Source of the DNA: Pseudomonas fluorescens
GTDB lineage: Bacteria; Pseudomonadota; Gammaproteobacteria; Pseudomonadales; Pseudomonadaceae
Direction: 5' to 3'
Assembly: GCF_018614655.1 (NCBI RefSeq)
Contig: NZ_JAGGOG010000020.1
Span: 1-64,000 of the forward strand
Length of the DNA: 64,000 bases
The notes under the pieces are model-generated. The model did not search any database, was not told the DNA's origin, and was given only the letters and a program-made list of their open reading frames with translations. Both the position numbers and the translations under genes were made by a program. Numbering within the stretch: position 1 is the stretch's first letter; each line of letters opens with the position of its first letter. Shown piece after piece: positions 36,199 through 45,284 of this stretch.

Positions 36199-37675
36199 GC
36201 GCCACGCTCTGCTGTTGATCGGTCTTATCAGCTTGCCCAGCCTGGCCTCTCAGGTGGTGATCAACCCCTCGGCGCCGAGCACCACCCGCAGCGGCTATGA
36301 CCGCAGTGTGTCCCTCAGCAACCAGACCACCACCCTGACCCTGGGCGACGCGGTTTACCTGGGGCTGCGCAACAACCCGGCGATTCGCAGCAGTTACCTG
36401 CAACGGGTCGCGCAGAAGTTCGACCTGCGGGTGGCCGAAGACACCTTCAACCCCAAACTCGTGCTTAACAGCTACTACCGCGCCAACCGGGGTTCGGCAG
36501 ACAACGCCCGCAACAGTAACGTGGCCCCTGCCGCCACCTTGCTCGGTGAATACGGCACCCGACTGAGCATGTCCTGGACCCAACAGTTGAACAACGCCAA
36601 CCATGCCGGACGCTTTCGCAGCGACGGCCTCGACCTGGCAATCATCCAGCCATTGATGCGCGGCGCCGGCTGGGACGCCACCACCGCACCGTTGCGGCTG
36701 TCGCGGCTGGCAGAACAGGCCAACCGACTCAACCTCAAAGCCACCGTGGCACAAACCATCAGCCAGATCATCGCCACCTACCGCGAACTACTGCGGGCCC
36801 AGGAACAACTGAGCATCGTCCAGGACGCGCTCAAGCGCGCAAACACCTTGCTTGAGGTCAACAAGGCGCTGATCGCGGCCGGGCGCATGGCCGAGTTCGA
36901 GATCGTGCAGACCGAAGCCGACATCGCCACCCAGCAACTGGGCGTGGAAGAAGCACAGAACCAACTGGACACCAGCCGCCTGGCCCTGTTGCGCTTACTG
37001 GCGCTGGACCTGTCCACGCCGATTCGTGCCACCGAAGCCCTGGAAGCCACCCGCATGGACATCGACAAACGCCAGGCCTTCAACCTCGCCCAGAACCAGC
37101 AGCCGGAATACCTGGCCGCCCTGCTCGGCAGCCAGCAGGCTGACCTCAACCTGGTCATCGCCAAAGACTCAGGGCGCTGGCAGGTGGACCTGATCGCCGG
37201 GGGTAACCAGTATCGTGATGCCTATAACAACGATGACGGCAATACCAACACCCGACGCTGGGACAGCTACGCCGGGATTCAGGTGCAGATTCCCATCGGC
37301 GATATCAGCACGCGCCAGGCCGAGGTGCATGCCCGGGTCGATGTGGAAAATCAGCAGATCGCCATCGACGACGCCAAGCAGGAACTGGAACGCAACGTCA
37401 ACGATGTGGTGCGCGACCTGGGCACCCGCTGGCGCCAGTATGAAATCTCGCAACGGGCGGTCGAGCTGTCCAAGCGCAAGATCGACATTGAACGAGAAAA
37501 ACTCAGCGCCGGGCGCTCCACCAACTTCCAGGTGCTGAGTTTCGAGACCGACCTGCGCAACGCCGAGAACTCCCGGCTCAATGCGCTGATTGCTTATTTG
37601 AATGCCCAGACCCAGCTCGACCTGACCCTGGGCATGACTCTGGAAAGTTGGGAAATCGCCCTTAATGACTACTAA
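36191..37675 (+). CDS. TolC-family outer-membrane channel
   Basis: 494 residues from ATG 36191; the longer frame upstream lies inside the permease gene. A signal peptide ends near 20 (SLAS-Q). Two OEP repeats of long coiled helices follow (for example YRELLRAQEQLSIVQDALKRA, short: RAQEQLSIVQDALKRA), separated by beta strands. No lipobox Cys follows the signal. It forms the exit duct of the pump. It overlaps the permease gene and the adaptor gene (11 bases). Confidence 0.88.
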   Translation: MNKRHALLLIGLISLPSLASQVVINPSAPSTTRSGYDRSVSLSNQTTTLTLGDAVYLGLRNNPAIRSSYLQRVAQKFDLRVAEDTFNPKLVLNSYYRANRGSADNARNSNVAPAATLLGEYGTRLSMSWTQQLNNANHAGRFRSDGLDLAIIQPLMRGAGWDATTAPLRLSRLAEQANRLNLKATVAQTISQIIATYRELLRAQEQLSIVQDALKRANTLLEVNKALIAAGRMAEFEIVQTEADIATQQLGVEEAQNQLDTSRLALLRLLALDLSTPIRATEALEATRMDIDKRQAFNLAQNQQPEYLAALLGSQQADLNLVIAKDSGRWQVDLIAGGNQYRDAYNNDDGNTNTRRWDSYAGIQVQIPIGDISTRQAEVHARVDVENQQIAIDDAKQELERNVNDVVRDLGTRWRQYEISQRAVELSKRKIDIEREKLSAGRSTNFQVLSFETDLRNAENSRLNALIAYLNAQTQLDLTLGMTLESWEIALNDY

Positions 37676-38930
37676 TCGAAAACGCCTGCTGGGCGCTGTG
37701 TTGATCGTACTGTTGGCCGGCGCCGGGATCGCGCTGGTCAGCTATCACAGCCCCGCCGCCGACCAACCCGCTACAGCCGAGCAGTGGCTGGCGGTGAAGA
37801 CCGATCCGTTGGTGCATCAGATTGGTCTGGTGGGCAAGATCGAACCCGACACCACCATCACCCTCACCGCCCCCTTCGACGGCAACGTACAGGCCAATCT
37901 GGTGGAACAGGGCCAGCGAGTGGACGCCGGCCAGGTGCTGCTGCGCATGGACCCGGCCACCCTCGAAGTACAGCTGCGCGACGCCCTCTCCGCCCAGCTC
38001 AAGGCCCGGCGCACGGTGCAGGAAATGCAGGACTGGGACAGCGGCCAACTGGTGGGCCGCGCCCGGCGCAGCCTGCGCACGGCCGAGATGACCGCTGGCA
38101 ACACTCAACGCAAATTGACCGAAAGCGAAAACCTGTTCAAGCGCGGCATTATCCCCCGCAATGAACTGGACGACCTCAAGCAACAGGCCCAGCAACAACA
38201 GCTGGACCTGACGGCCGCCCGCAGCGAATTGCAACAGGCAGTGGACCAAGGCAAAGGTGAATACCGGCAGATCGCCGATATGGAACTGACCAATGCCACG
38301 GTGAAATATGAAGCCTTGCGCACGCTGCTCGACGGCAAGGAGGTCAAGGCGCCGTTCTCTGGGATCGTGGTGCCGGCACCCGGCAGCAACTCATCTCAGG
38401 GGGGAGCCACCAACAACGTACCGGTGCAGGCCGGCAGCAAGGTCAGCCAGGGCCAGGTGCTGTTCGGGCTGGCCAATATCGAACGCTTGAAAAGCGTCGC
38501 CAAGGTCTCGGAACTGGACATCAACCAATTGCACCAGGGCCAGGCGGTGGAAGTCATGGGCGATGGGTTTGACGGTGAACGACTGACCGGTTCCGTCAGT
38601 GTGGTCAGCGGCCTGGCAATCGCCAGTGAAGCCCAGGGCAGCGCGCAATTCCCGGTCACCCTGTCGATCCCCAAGCTGACCCCGCAACAACTGCAACGGG
38701 TGCGCCTGGGCATGAGCGCCCGGCTGACCATCGTGACCTACAACAATGACCAGGCGATCATCGTGCCTGCCCAGGCGATCGCCCGAGGGGAAAACGGGAT
38801 GACGGTGGAGTATCGGGTGGCGATGGACAAACCGGTGGAACAGGTGAGTGTGACCACCGGGCAGTCGACAGCTCAGGGGGTTGAGGTGTTTGGGTTGAAG
38901 CCAGGGTGGGTGAAAGTCCCCGCCCTGTAG
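37665..38930 (+). CDS. HlyD/MacA-like periplasmic adaptor
   Basis: 421 residues. One N-terminal membrane anchor (about 6-24), a barrel-sandwich (lipoyl) segment with APFDGNVQANLVEQGQRVDAGQ (short: VEQGQRVDAGQVLLRMD), a coiled hairpin about 100-205, and a beta barrel with KAPFSGIVVPAP. It links the ABC permease to the TolC-like channel. It is unusual in that the adaptor is last in the operon. The REP-like palindrome immediately after the stop ends the operon. Substrate unknown. Confidence 0.88.
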   Translation: MTTNRKRLLGAVLIVLLAGAGIALVSYHSPAADQPATAEQWLAVKTDPLVHQIGLVGKIEPDTTITLTAPFDGNVQANLVEQGQRVDAGQVLLRMDPATLEVQLRDALSAQLKARRTVQEMQDWDSGQLVGRARRSLRTAEMTAGNTQRKLTESENLFKRGIIPRNELDDLKQQAQQQQLDLTAARSELQQAVDQGKGEYRQIADMELTNATVKYEALRTLLDGKEVKAPFSGIVVPAPGSNSSQGGATNNVPVQAGSKVSQGQVLFGLANIERLKSVAKVSELDINQLHQGQAVEVMGDGFDGERLTGSVSVVSGLAIASEAQGSAQFPVTLSIPKLTPQQLQRVRLGMSARLTIVTYNNDQAIIVPAQAIARGENGMTVEYRVAMDKPVEQVSVTTGQSTAQGVEVFGLKPGWVKVPAL

Positions 38931-38999
38931 CCGCTGCCGAGGCACGAGGCTGCGATGGGCTGCGCAGCGGCCCCACCTCGTGCCTCGGCAGCGGCTACA
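38926..38999. repeat. Perfect inverted repeat of a second REP class
   Basis: TGTAGCCGCTGCCGAGGCAC... and its complement form 24-base arms around a 26-base GC-rich loop. The left arm overlaps the stop codon (TAG 38928-38930) of the adaptor gene, and the right arm overlaps the end of the convergent FAD-enzyme gene (38995). It can act as a terminator for both. This class is unlike the GTGGGAGCGGG repeats elsewhere in the window. Confidence 0.85.
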
Positions 39000-40437
39000 A
39001 AGGGTTGCGTGAAGGTGCGGCGAGTCGCACTGCCAACGCCTTCGCCTGACTCGCCACATCCGTCACCGCAGTGCTTTCCCACCACATGCCCCGCAACGGC
39101 GGCCCCATTGCAAACAGCCGCTGGCTAATGTGCCCCTCAGCATCCAGGACCGCGCCAGACACATCCGCCGCAATTCCCAACGCCAGCGGACCCGGCTGAA
39201 TCAAACCGCGAGCCAACAGTTGCTGGGGCAATGGCCGGGCAACGCGGCGCCAGTCATATTCAATGCCACTGGAGTTGATCAGTGCAGCACCCGTCACCAA
39301 GGTGGTTTGCTGCTCGCCGCGACGGCGTAGGCGAATGCTCACCCCACCGGCCACCGACGGCTCCAATCCCTTGAATGAGGCCGCCTGAATACGCAACCGC
39401 CCTTCCCCATGCAAACGCGCCACCAACTCCGCACTCAAGGGCGGCGAACGGTGGTGGTGACTTTCCCACCAAGGTCGCACATGTCGTACAAACTGGCGTT
39501 TTTCACGCTCGCTGGCCTGGCTCCACAAACGAGCGATATGCGCCCGCACCATGTCCAATGGCGCTTGCCAGTCAACCCCCTGATCCAACGCGACCCGGCA
39601 CTGGCGGCGTACTTCACGTAACAGCTGCCGAGGGCTGCGGATACTGTGATCCTCAGCCAGAAAGTCCACCCAGCTCGGCGGTTGCCGGCGTACGTGGGGC
39701 AGCAAACCGTGACGCGAAAAAATCTCGATAGGCCCACGATGCCCAGCCTGTTCCAGCGACACCACGGCATCGACCATGGTCAGCCCGGAACCGATGATCA
39801 GCACCGTCGACTGCGGGTCCAGTTGGGTCATCGCGCGGACATCCCACGGATCGACCGCTGCGGCGTTGAGGCCGCTGGACTCTGTCTGTGGGGTGCGCGC
39901 CGCCGGGAACATACCCGTGGCCAATACCGCAAACGCACCCTGCAATTGCTGGCCGTTGTCCAGGGTGAGCCGCGTCGCGTGTTCCTCGACCTGCAGGTCG
40001 ATCACCTCGGCGCGAATGTGCTCTACGGTGGATTGCGAAAGTGCCTGGGCCTCGGCCAGCCACTGCTGCGCGTACAAGCCAAAAATCCCCCGGGGTGGAA
40101 ACAGCTCGCTGACCGGCACATGCTGCTGGTCCGACTCCGGCCAGCCGCCGTTGGCAATGTATTCGGTCAACCACTGGGTCAAGTCATCGGCATTGTCCGG
40201 GTCGACACTCATGCGCGCCGCGTTGCCGTTCAAGGTATGGCCCAACTCCACCGCACTGTAGGCTTCACCTCGCCCCAGTTCACGGCGCGGCTCGATCACC
40301 AGGATCTGCCGCTGACCCGGCTGGCGCAGCAGTTGCGCGGCCAGCATCGTGCCGCTCAGGCCACCGCCGATGATCAGCACATCCGCCTGGCGGATGGCGC
40401 TCGTCGCCTGTCCGCTTTGGGTTTCACTCATGAACAT
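38995..40437 (-). CDS. FAD/NAD(P)-binding oxidoreductase (NAD_binding_9-type)
   Basis: 480 residues. An N-terminal Rossmann motif VLIIGGGLSGTMLA (about 20-33) binds FAD, and a second at VLIIGSGLTMVDAV (about 215-228). The GEAYS, LNGNAARM and FSRHGLLP segments are like the HI0933/YdhS-type FAD-NAD(P) proteins that resemble hydroxylases. It is the last gene of the Liv-type ABC operon, six bases after the LivF-type gene. It may act on the imported compound. Substrate unknown. Confidence 0.8.
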   Translation of the reverse strand: MFMSETQSGQATSAIRQADVLIIGGGLSGTMLAAQLLRQPGQRQILVIEPRRELGRGEAYSAVELGHTLNGNAARMSVDPDNADDLTQWLTEYIANGGWPESDQQHVPVSELFPPRGIFGLYAQQWLAEAQALSQSTVEHIRAEVIDLQVEEHATRLTLDNGQQLQGAFAVLATGMFPAARTPQTESSGLNAAAVDPWDVRAMTQLDPQSTVLIIGSGLTMVDAVVSLEQAGHRGPIEIFSRHGLLPHVRRQPPSWVDFLAEDHSIRSPRQLLREVRRQCRVALDQGVDWQAPLDMVRAHIARLWSQASEREKRQFVRHVRPWWESHHHRSPPLSAELVARLHGEGRLRIQAASFKGLEPSVAGGVSIRLRRRGEQQTTLVTGAALINSSGIEYDWRRVARPLPQQLLARGLIQPGPLALGIAADVSGAVLDAEGHISQRLFAMGPPLRGMWWESTAVTDVASQAKALAVRLAAPSRNPL

Positions 40438-40443
40438 GCGCCC

Positions 40444-41211
40444 TTACTGTCTGCCCAGATAAATGTCATGCAAATCGCCCCGCGCCAGCAATTCAGCTGC
40501 ACTGCCACTCAAAACGACACGCCCAGTATCCAGCACATAACCCTGGGACGCATAGTTGAGGGCGACATTGATGTTTTGCTCAGCGATCAAAAAGCTCACC
40601 TGCTGCTCACGATTGAGTTGGCCGATGATCTCGAAAATCTCCTGGACGATCATCGGCGCCAAGCCCATGGATGGCTCGTCCAACAGTACCAGCGTCGGAC
40701 GGGTCATCAGCGCCCGGCCGATGGCGACCATCTGCTGCTCGCCACCGGAAGTCAGCCCGGCGCGGGTATGGCGCTTGGTCTTGAGCCGCGGGAACCAGGC
40801 GTAGATCCGCTCCAGGTCCTGCTCCATGTCCTTGCGGCTCAAGCGCCGCACGAAGCCGCCGCTGCGCAGATTGTCTTCCACTGTCAGTTGGCCGAACACG
40901 TGTCGGCCCTCCAGCACATGGACCATGCCCTGGCGCACGCGCTGGCTGGGGTCGACCCCGGCCAGGTCGCGCCCCTGATACTCGATCAAACCCCGGCTGA
41001 CCTCGGCCCGTTCCGCCCGCACCAGGCCGGAGATGGCCTTGAGGGTGGTGCTCTTGCCCGCACCATTGGCGCCGAGCAAGGCGACGATGGCGCCCTTGGG
41101 CACACTCAGGGACACCCCGGCCACGGCCAGGATCGCGCCGTCGTAGATCACTTCAATGTCATTGACCTGAAGCAGCGTCTGACTCCATGGCTCGCGGGCA
41201 GCTTCGCTCAT
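40444..41211 (-). CDS. Liv-type ABC importer ATPase (LivF-like)
   Basis: 255 residues. Walker A GANGAGKST, signature SGGEQQM, Walker B LVLLDEPSMGL, and the C-terminal SEAL-like tail (YVLDTGRVVLSGSAAELL) as in LivF. It pairs with the LivG-like ATPase further upstream and is 3 bases from the binding-protein gene. The transporter class covers amino acids, amides, urea and aromatic acids, so the substrate is open. Confidence 0.9.
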   Translation of the reverse strand: MSEAAREPWSQTLLQVNDIEVIYDGAILAVAGVSLSVPKGAIVALLGANGAGKSTTLKAISGLVRAERAEVSRGLIEYQGRDLAGVDPSQRVRQGMVHVLEGRHVFGQLTVEDNLRSGGFVRRLSRKDMEQDLERIYAWFPRLKTKRHTRAGLTSGGEQQMVAIGRALMTRPTLVLLDEPSMGLAPMIVQEIFEIIGQLNREQQVSFLIAEQNINVALNYASQGYVLDTGRVVLSGSAAELLARGDLHDIYLGRQ

Positions 41212-41214
41212 GAC

Positions 41215-42555
41215 TTATTCATCCCCCGTGCAGGTGCGCGGCGTCAGGCCTTTTTCCTTGGCAAAGGCGGCGGACTTCTCATCGATCAGTGGACGCAGCA
41301 GTGCACGGTCGGCGGCGATCCAGTCGCTGATCAACGTCCAGTTGGCGCCGTCCCATTGCTGGATCCGCGCCGAGCCGCCGCCTTCATGGTCGCGGCACGA
41401 GAGTTTGAGGTTCTGCATCAACCCCAGATAACCCATGTCCTTGAGCCTTGCGTCGTCGATGTTCAGGTGCTCCAGGCCCCAGCGCCCTTCTTCGCCATTG
41501 AGCGGGCGCTTGCCGAACTTGGCCTGGCCGGTGCGAATCGCTTCCACGGCCACGGCGGCGTTCACCAGGCCCGAGTTGTAGTAGACGCTGCCGAAGTTTT
41601 TCAGGTCTTTGAGGTCGCTGTGGCCCGTGTCGAGAACGTATTGCTTGAGGCGCTTGTGGATCTCGAAATCGCTGCCCGCCGGGTAGGGCGTCAGCGCCAG
41701 GTAGCCCTTGGCGGCGGCGCCGGCGGGCAATACGTCTTCACTGGAACTGGCCCAGATGTCGCCGATGATATGGTCCACCGCAAAGCCGAAGCGCGCAGCA
41801 GTCTTGACCGCCACCGGGGTTGAAACGCCCCAGGTACGCAGGAACACCCAATCCGGATTGGCCTGGCGCACCTGGCGCCATTGCGCCGACTGCTCGTTGC
41901 CGGGATCGGCCACGGGGATCTGGATATTTTCAAAACCGTATTTCTCGGCCAGCAACTTCAGTGGTCCAAGGGTCTCCCGGCCATAAGCGGAGTCGTGGTA
42001 GACGGTGGCGATTTTCTTGCCCTTGAGCTTGTCAAACCCACCTTCGCGCTGGGCGATGTAATTCACCAGGGTCGAGGCTTCGCTGTAGAAGGTCAGCATC
42101 ACCGGGAAGTTGTAGGGAAACACCGTGCCGTCGGTGGCTTCGGTGCGCCCGTAACCGAGGGTGATCAGCGGAATCTTGTCCACCTCTGCCCGCTCGCTCA
42201 AGGCGTAGGCCGCAGGCGCACCGTTAGGCTGGTAAACCGCGACCGGTGCGCCGTCCAAGCCATTCTTGAAGCGCTCGTAGCACTCGATGCCCTTCTCCGC
42301 CGTCCATTCGGTCTCGCATTCCTGCCACACCAGCTTGACGCCATTGATGCCGCCTTCAACCTCGTTGATATAGCGCAGGTAGTCGATCATCCCGGCCCAC
42401 ACCTGCACGCCGCTGGAGGCATAGGCGCCGACACGGTAGGTGGCCAGCGGAATGAATTGTTGGTCGGGCGAGGCCATGGCCTGCGGGACTGCACCCGCCA
42501 ATGCCGCCAGCGCGAAAGCAGCGCCGGCCAGGGAACGTTTCAAGGATGCACGCAT
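41215..42555 (-). CDS. Periplasmic binding protein of the Liv-type importer
   Basis: 446 residues from ATG 42555. Signal peptide to about 28 (PQAMA-S). The mature part is a type 1 periplasmic-binding fold with VWAGMIDYLRYINEVEGGINGVKLVWQE near 50-80 (short: VEGGINGVKLVWQE). It is longer than LivJ/LivK (about 370) and similar in length to binding proteins for aromatic or sulfonated compounds. The C-terminus has a Cys pair at SCRDHE and TCTGDE. Gene lies between LivM-like and LivF-like genes. Confidence 0.88.
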   Translation of the reverse strand: MRASLKRSLAGAAFALAALAGAVPQAMASPDQQFIPLATYRVGAYASSGVQVWAGMIDYLRYINEVEGGINGVKLVWQECETEWTAEKGIECYERFKNGLDGAPVAVYQPNGAPAAYALSERAEVDKIPLITLGYGRTEATDGTVFPYNFPVMLTFYSEASTLVNYIAQREGGFDKLKGKKIATVYHDSAYGRETLGPLKLLAEKYGFENIQIPVADPGNEQSAQWRQVRQANPDWVFLRTWGVSTPVAVKTAARFGFAVDHIIGDIWASSSEDVLPAGAAAKGYLALTPYPAGSDFEIHKRLKQYVLDTGHSDLKDLKNFGSVYYNSGLVNAAVAVEAIRTGQAKFGKRPLNGEEGRWGLEHLNIDDARLKDMGYLGLMQNLKLSCRDHEGGGSARIQQWDGANWTLISDWIAADRALLRPLIDEKSAAFAKEKGLTPRTCTGDE

Positions 42556-42578
42556 GGAGATTCTCTTAAGGGACGGAT

Positions 42579-43628
42579 TCAGAAACGCAGCGGCCATTGG
42601 CGCAGCCGTTCACGCAGGTTGTGCAACAGGCGAATCAAACCCTCGGGTTCCTTGATCAGGAACACGATGATCAACACGCCAAAGATGATTTTTTGCAGGT
42701 TCTGCAGCTGCCCGGCATCCACCGAACCGCCGAACAACGCTTGCCCGGCATGGCTGAGAAAGATCGGCAGCAAACTGATGAAAGCTGCGCCGACGAAGTT
42801 GCCGGCAATGCTGCCCATGCCGCCGATAATGATGATGAACAGGATCTGAAAGGAGCGATTAATATCGAAGCTGCTGGCGCTCGCGGTGCCCAGATACGCA
42901 AAGGCCCATAACGCACCGGCAATCCCCAGGTAGAACGAGCTGACGGCAAATGCCAGACGCTTGTAGCGCACCACCGGAATGCCAACCACGGCGGCGGCGG
43001 TGTCCATGTCACGGATCGCCATCCAATTGCGTCCCACCTGGCTGCGCACCAGGTTCACGGCGGTCCAGGTCAACAGCAACACGGTGACCAAGGTCAGCAG
43101 ATAGCGGCCCACGGGCGTATTGAGGTCATGACCGAACAGCGCAAGCTTCGGTGCGGAAATGGTCCCGGAGGAGCCATAGTTGTAGAACCAGGGGAATTTG
43201 ACGAACAGCCATTCCAGGAAAAACTGCGCGGCCAGGGTAGTGACCATCAGGTAGAAACCTTTGATCCGCGAACTGGGCAAGCCGAACAGCAGCCCCACCA
43301 ACGCGCTGATAACCCCGCCACCCAGCAGCGCTACCGGCAAGCCCAACTCCGGCAGGCGCAGCAGAAAACCGTAAGTGGCAAACGCGCCAACCGCCATGAA
43401 GCCCGCCGCACCGACCGACGTCTGGCCGGTGTAGCCGGTCAACAGGTTCAATCCCAGCCCGGCCAGTGACAGCACCAGGAACGGAATCAAAATCGCGTTG
43501 AGCCAATAGTCATTGCCCCACAGCGGTACCACGATGAAGGCCAGCACCAACAGGCCAATCAGGCCCCAGGGCAAGCGTCGTTGAATCAACAACAACGGAG
43601 CGGTTTCATGGGCAACAGGAATCGACAT
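42579..43628 (-). CDS. Liv-type ABC permease (LivM-like)
   Basis: 349 residues from ATG 43628. About nine hydrophobic helices and the BPD_transp_2 motif LNLLTGYTGQTSVGAAGFMAVGA (short: TGYTGQTSVGAAGF). The cytoplasmic loop MAIRDMDTAAAVVGIPVVRYK touches the ATPases. The gene starts 4 bases after the LivH-like gene's stop. Both permeases are needed for the channel. Confidence 0.9.
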   Translation of the reverse strand: MSIPVAHETAPLLLIQRRLPWGLIGLLVLAFIVVPLWGNDYWLNAILIPFLVLSLAGLGLNLLTGYTGQTSVGAAGFMAVGAFATYGFLLRLPELGLPVALLGGGVISALVGLLFGLPSSRIKGFYLMVTTLAAQFFLEWLFVKFPWFYNYGSSGTISAPKLALFGHDLNTPVGRYLLTLVTVLLLTWTAVNLVRSQVGRNWMAIRDMDTAAAVVGIPVVRYKRLAFAVSSFYLGIAGALWAFAYLGTASASSFDINRSFQILFIIIIGGMGSIAGNFVGAAFISLLPIFLSHAGQALFGGSVDAGQLQNLQKIIFGVLIIVFLIKEPEGLIRLLHNLRERLRQWPLRF

Positions 43629-43632
43629 ACTT

Positions 43633-44514
43633 TCAGACTCGCTCGATGGCGCGCTCGCCAAACAGGCCGGCGGGACGGATATACAGGAAGGCCAGGGCCA
43701 GGACATACGCGAACCACGGTGTGATGCCGCCGCCGATCAGCGGGCCGATGTAAACCTCGGCGAGGTTCTCCGCCGCACCAACGATCAACCCGCCGACAAT
43801 CGCACCGCCAATCGAGGTAAAGCCGCCAATGATCAACACCGGCAACGCCTTGAGCACCACCAGCGACAAGGAAAACTGCACGCCTTGGCGCGCGCCCCAG
43901 AGCAAGCCGGCCACCAGCCCGACAATACCGGCCACCGCCCAGACGATCTGCCAGATACGGTTGAGGTTGATGCCGATGGACAACGCCGCCGTGGTGTCAT
44001 CGGCCACCGCCCGCAGGGATACGCCGATACGAGTCTTGTTAAACAGCAACGCCAGCACTGTCACCAACACCACGGCGGCCGCTGCGGCGATCAGGTCGAA
44101 CTGGCTGAGCATCAGCGGTCCGAGAAACAGCGGCACGTCGTCGATACCCAGATCCAGGGCGCGCACTTGCGAGCCCATCAGGCCTTGGGCCAGGCCTTCG
44201 ATGATGAAGGACAGACCGAGGGTGGCCATGAACAAGGTGATTTGCGAGCGGTTCACCAACGGACGCAATACCAGCCGTTCGATGAGCAACGCACCGACGA
44301 TCATCACGATCACCGTCAGCAGCAAGGCCAGGGCAAACGGCACGCCTTGGTCGTGCAGGCTGACAAACGTCAGGGCGGCGAACAGCAGCATCGAGCCCTG
44401 GGCAAAATTGAACACGCCGCTGGCCTTGTAGATCAGCACAAAACCAATGGCGACCAGCGAGTACATGGTGCCCGCGAGCAGGCCACCGAGCAGGGTTTCG
44501 AAAAAGAACGTCAT
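43633..44514 (-). CDS. Liv-type ABC permease (LivH-like)
   Basis: 293 residues, eight helices. N-terminal GLLAGTMYSLVAIGFVLIYKASGVFNFAQGSM (short: YKASGVFNFAQG) and the EAA-like loop GVSLRAVADDTTAALSIGIN mark LivH. The start ATG overlaps the end of the LivG-like gene by 4 bases, so translation is coupled. Confidence 0.9.
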   Translation of the reverse strand: MTFFFETLLGGLLAGTMYSLVAIGFVLIYKASGVFNFAQGSMLLFAALTFVSLHDQGVPFALALLLTVIVMIVGALLIERLVLRPLVNRSQITLFMATLGLSFIIEGLAQGLMGSQVRALDLGIDDVPLFLGPLMLSQFDLIAAAAAVVLVTVLALLFNKTRIGVSLRAVADDTTAALSIGINLNRIWQIVWAVAGIVGLVAGLLWGARQGVQFSLSLVVLKALPVLIIGGFTSIGGAIVGGLIVGAAENLAEVYIGPLIGGGITPWFAYVLALAFLYIRPAGLFGERAIERV

Positions 44515-45284
44515 GGGTTGAGCACTCCCAGATAGGCCGCGATGACGTCGGGGTTGGCCTGCACTTGCATCGGCGTGCCGTCACCCACCTTGCGCCCGTA
44601 ATCGAGCACCACCACATGATCCGACAGGCCCATTACCACGCCCATATCGTGTTCGATCAGCACGACGGTGGTGCCGAGGTCGCGGTTCACGTCAGCCACG
44701 AATCGCGCCATTTCCTGCTTCTCCTCAGCGTTCATGCCGGCCATGGGCTCGTCCAGCAGCAACAGGCTCGGGCCGGCAATCAGCGCCCGGCCCAATTCCA
44801 CGCGCTTTTGCAGGCCGTATGAAAGATTGCCCACCAGCACCTCGCGGTGGGCCTGCAGTTCGAGGAAATCGAGGATGCCCTGGGCGCGTTGGCGGAAGGC
44901 TTCAGCCTCGCGCCGCGCTCTGGGCAAGCCGAGGGCCTGTTCGATAAAAGTGCTGCGGGTATGCCGGGACAGGCCAGTCAGGATGTTGTCGATCACGCTC
45001 ATCTTCTTGAACAAAGCGTTGTTCTGGAACGTGCGCCCAATGCCTCGGCGTGCCGCACCCAACGGGTCAATGCGGTGGAAATGCTGCTGCTCGAACACGA
45101 TCTCGCCGGCATCAAATCGGTACACACCATTGAGCACGTTGAGCAACGAGCTTTTGCCGGCGCCGTTGGGGCCGATCAGTGCGCAGATCTCGCCGCGCTG
45201 CACGTCAAAGGACAAGGCGTTGATGGCCTTGACCCCTTTGAAGGACAGGGAAATGTCGCGCACCTGGAGAATGGCTTCGCTCAT
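44511..45284 (-). CDS. Liv-type ABC importer ATPase (LivG-like)
   Basis: 257 residues from ATG 45284; the longer frame upstream lies inside the previous gene. Walker A GPNGAGKSS, signature LSYGLQKRVELGRAL, Walker B LLLLDEPMAGM. The signature has SYG where most ABC ATPases have SGG, a variation common in LivG. It overlaps the ligase-like gene upstream by 4 bases. Confidence 0.9.
   Translation of the reverse strand: MSEAILQVRDISLSFKGVKAINALSFDVQRGEICALIGPNGAGKSSLLNVLNGVYRFDAGEIVFEQQHFHRIDPLGAARRGIGRTFQNNALFKKMSVIDNILTGLSRHTRSTFIEQALGLPRARREAEAFRQRAQGILDFLELQAHREVLVGNLSYGLQKRVELGRALIAGPSLLLLDEPMAGMNAEEKQEMARFVADVNRDLGTTVVLIEHDMGVVMGLSDHVVVLDYGRKVGDGTPMQVQANPDVIAAYLGVLNP

Noticed and set aside
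39646..41823. Long plus-strand frame opposite the FAD-enzyme, LivF-like and binding-protein genes
   Set aside because: It crosses three well-supported genes on the other strand and shows the same His/Gln-rich shadow composition.
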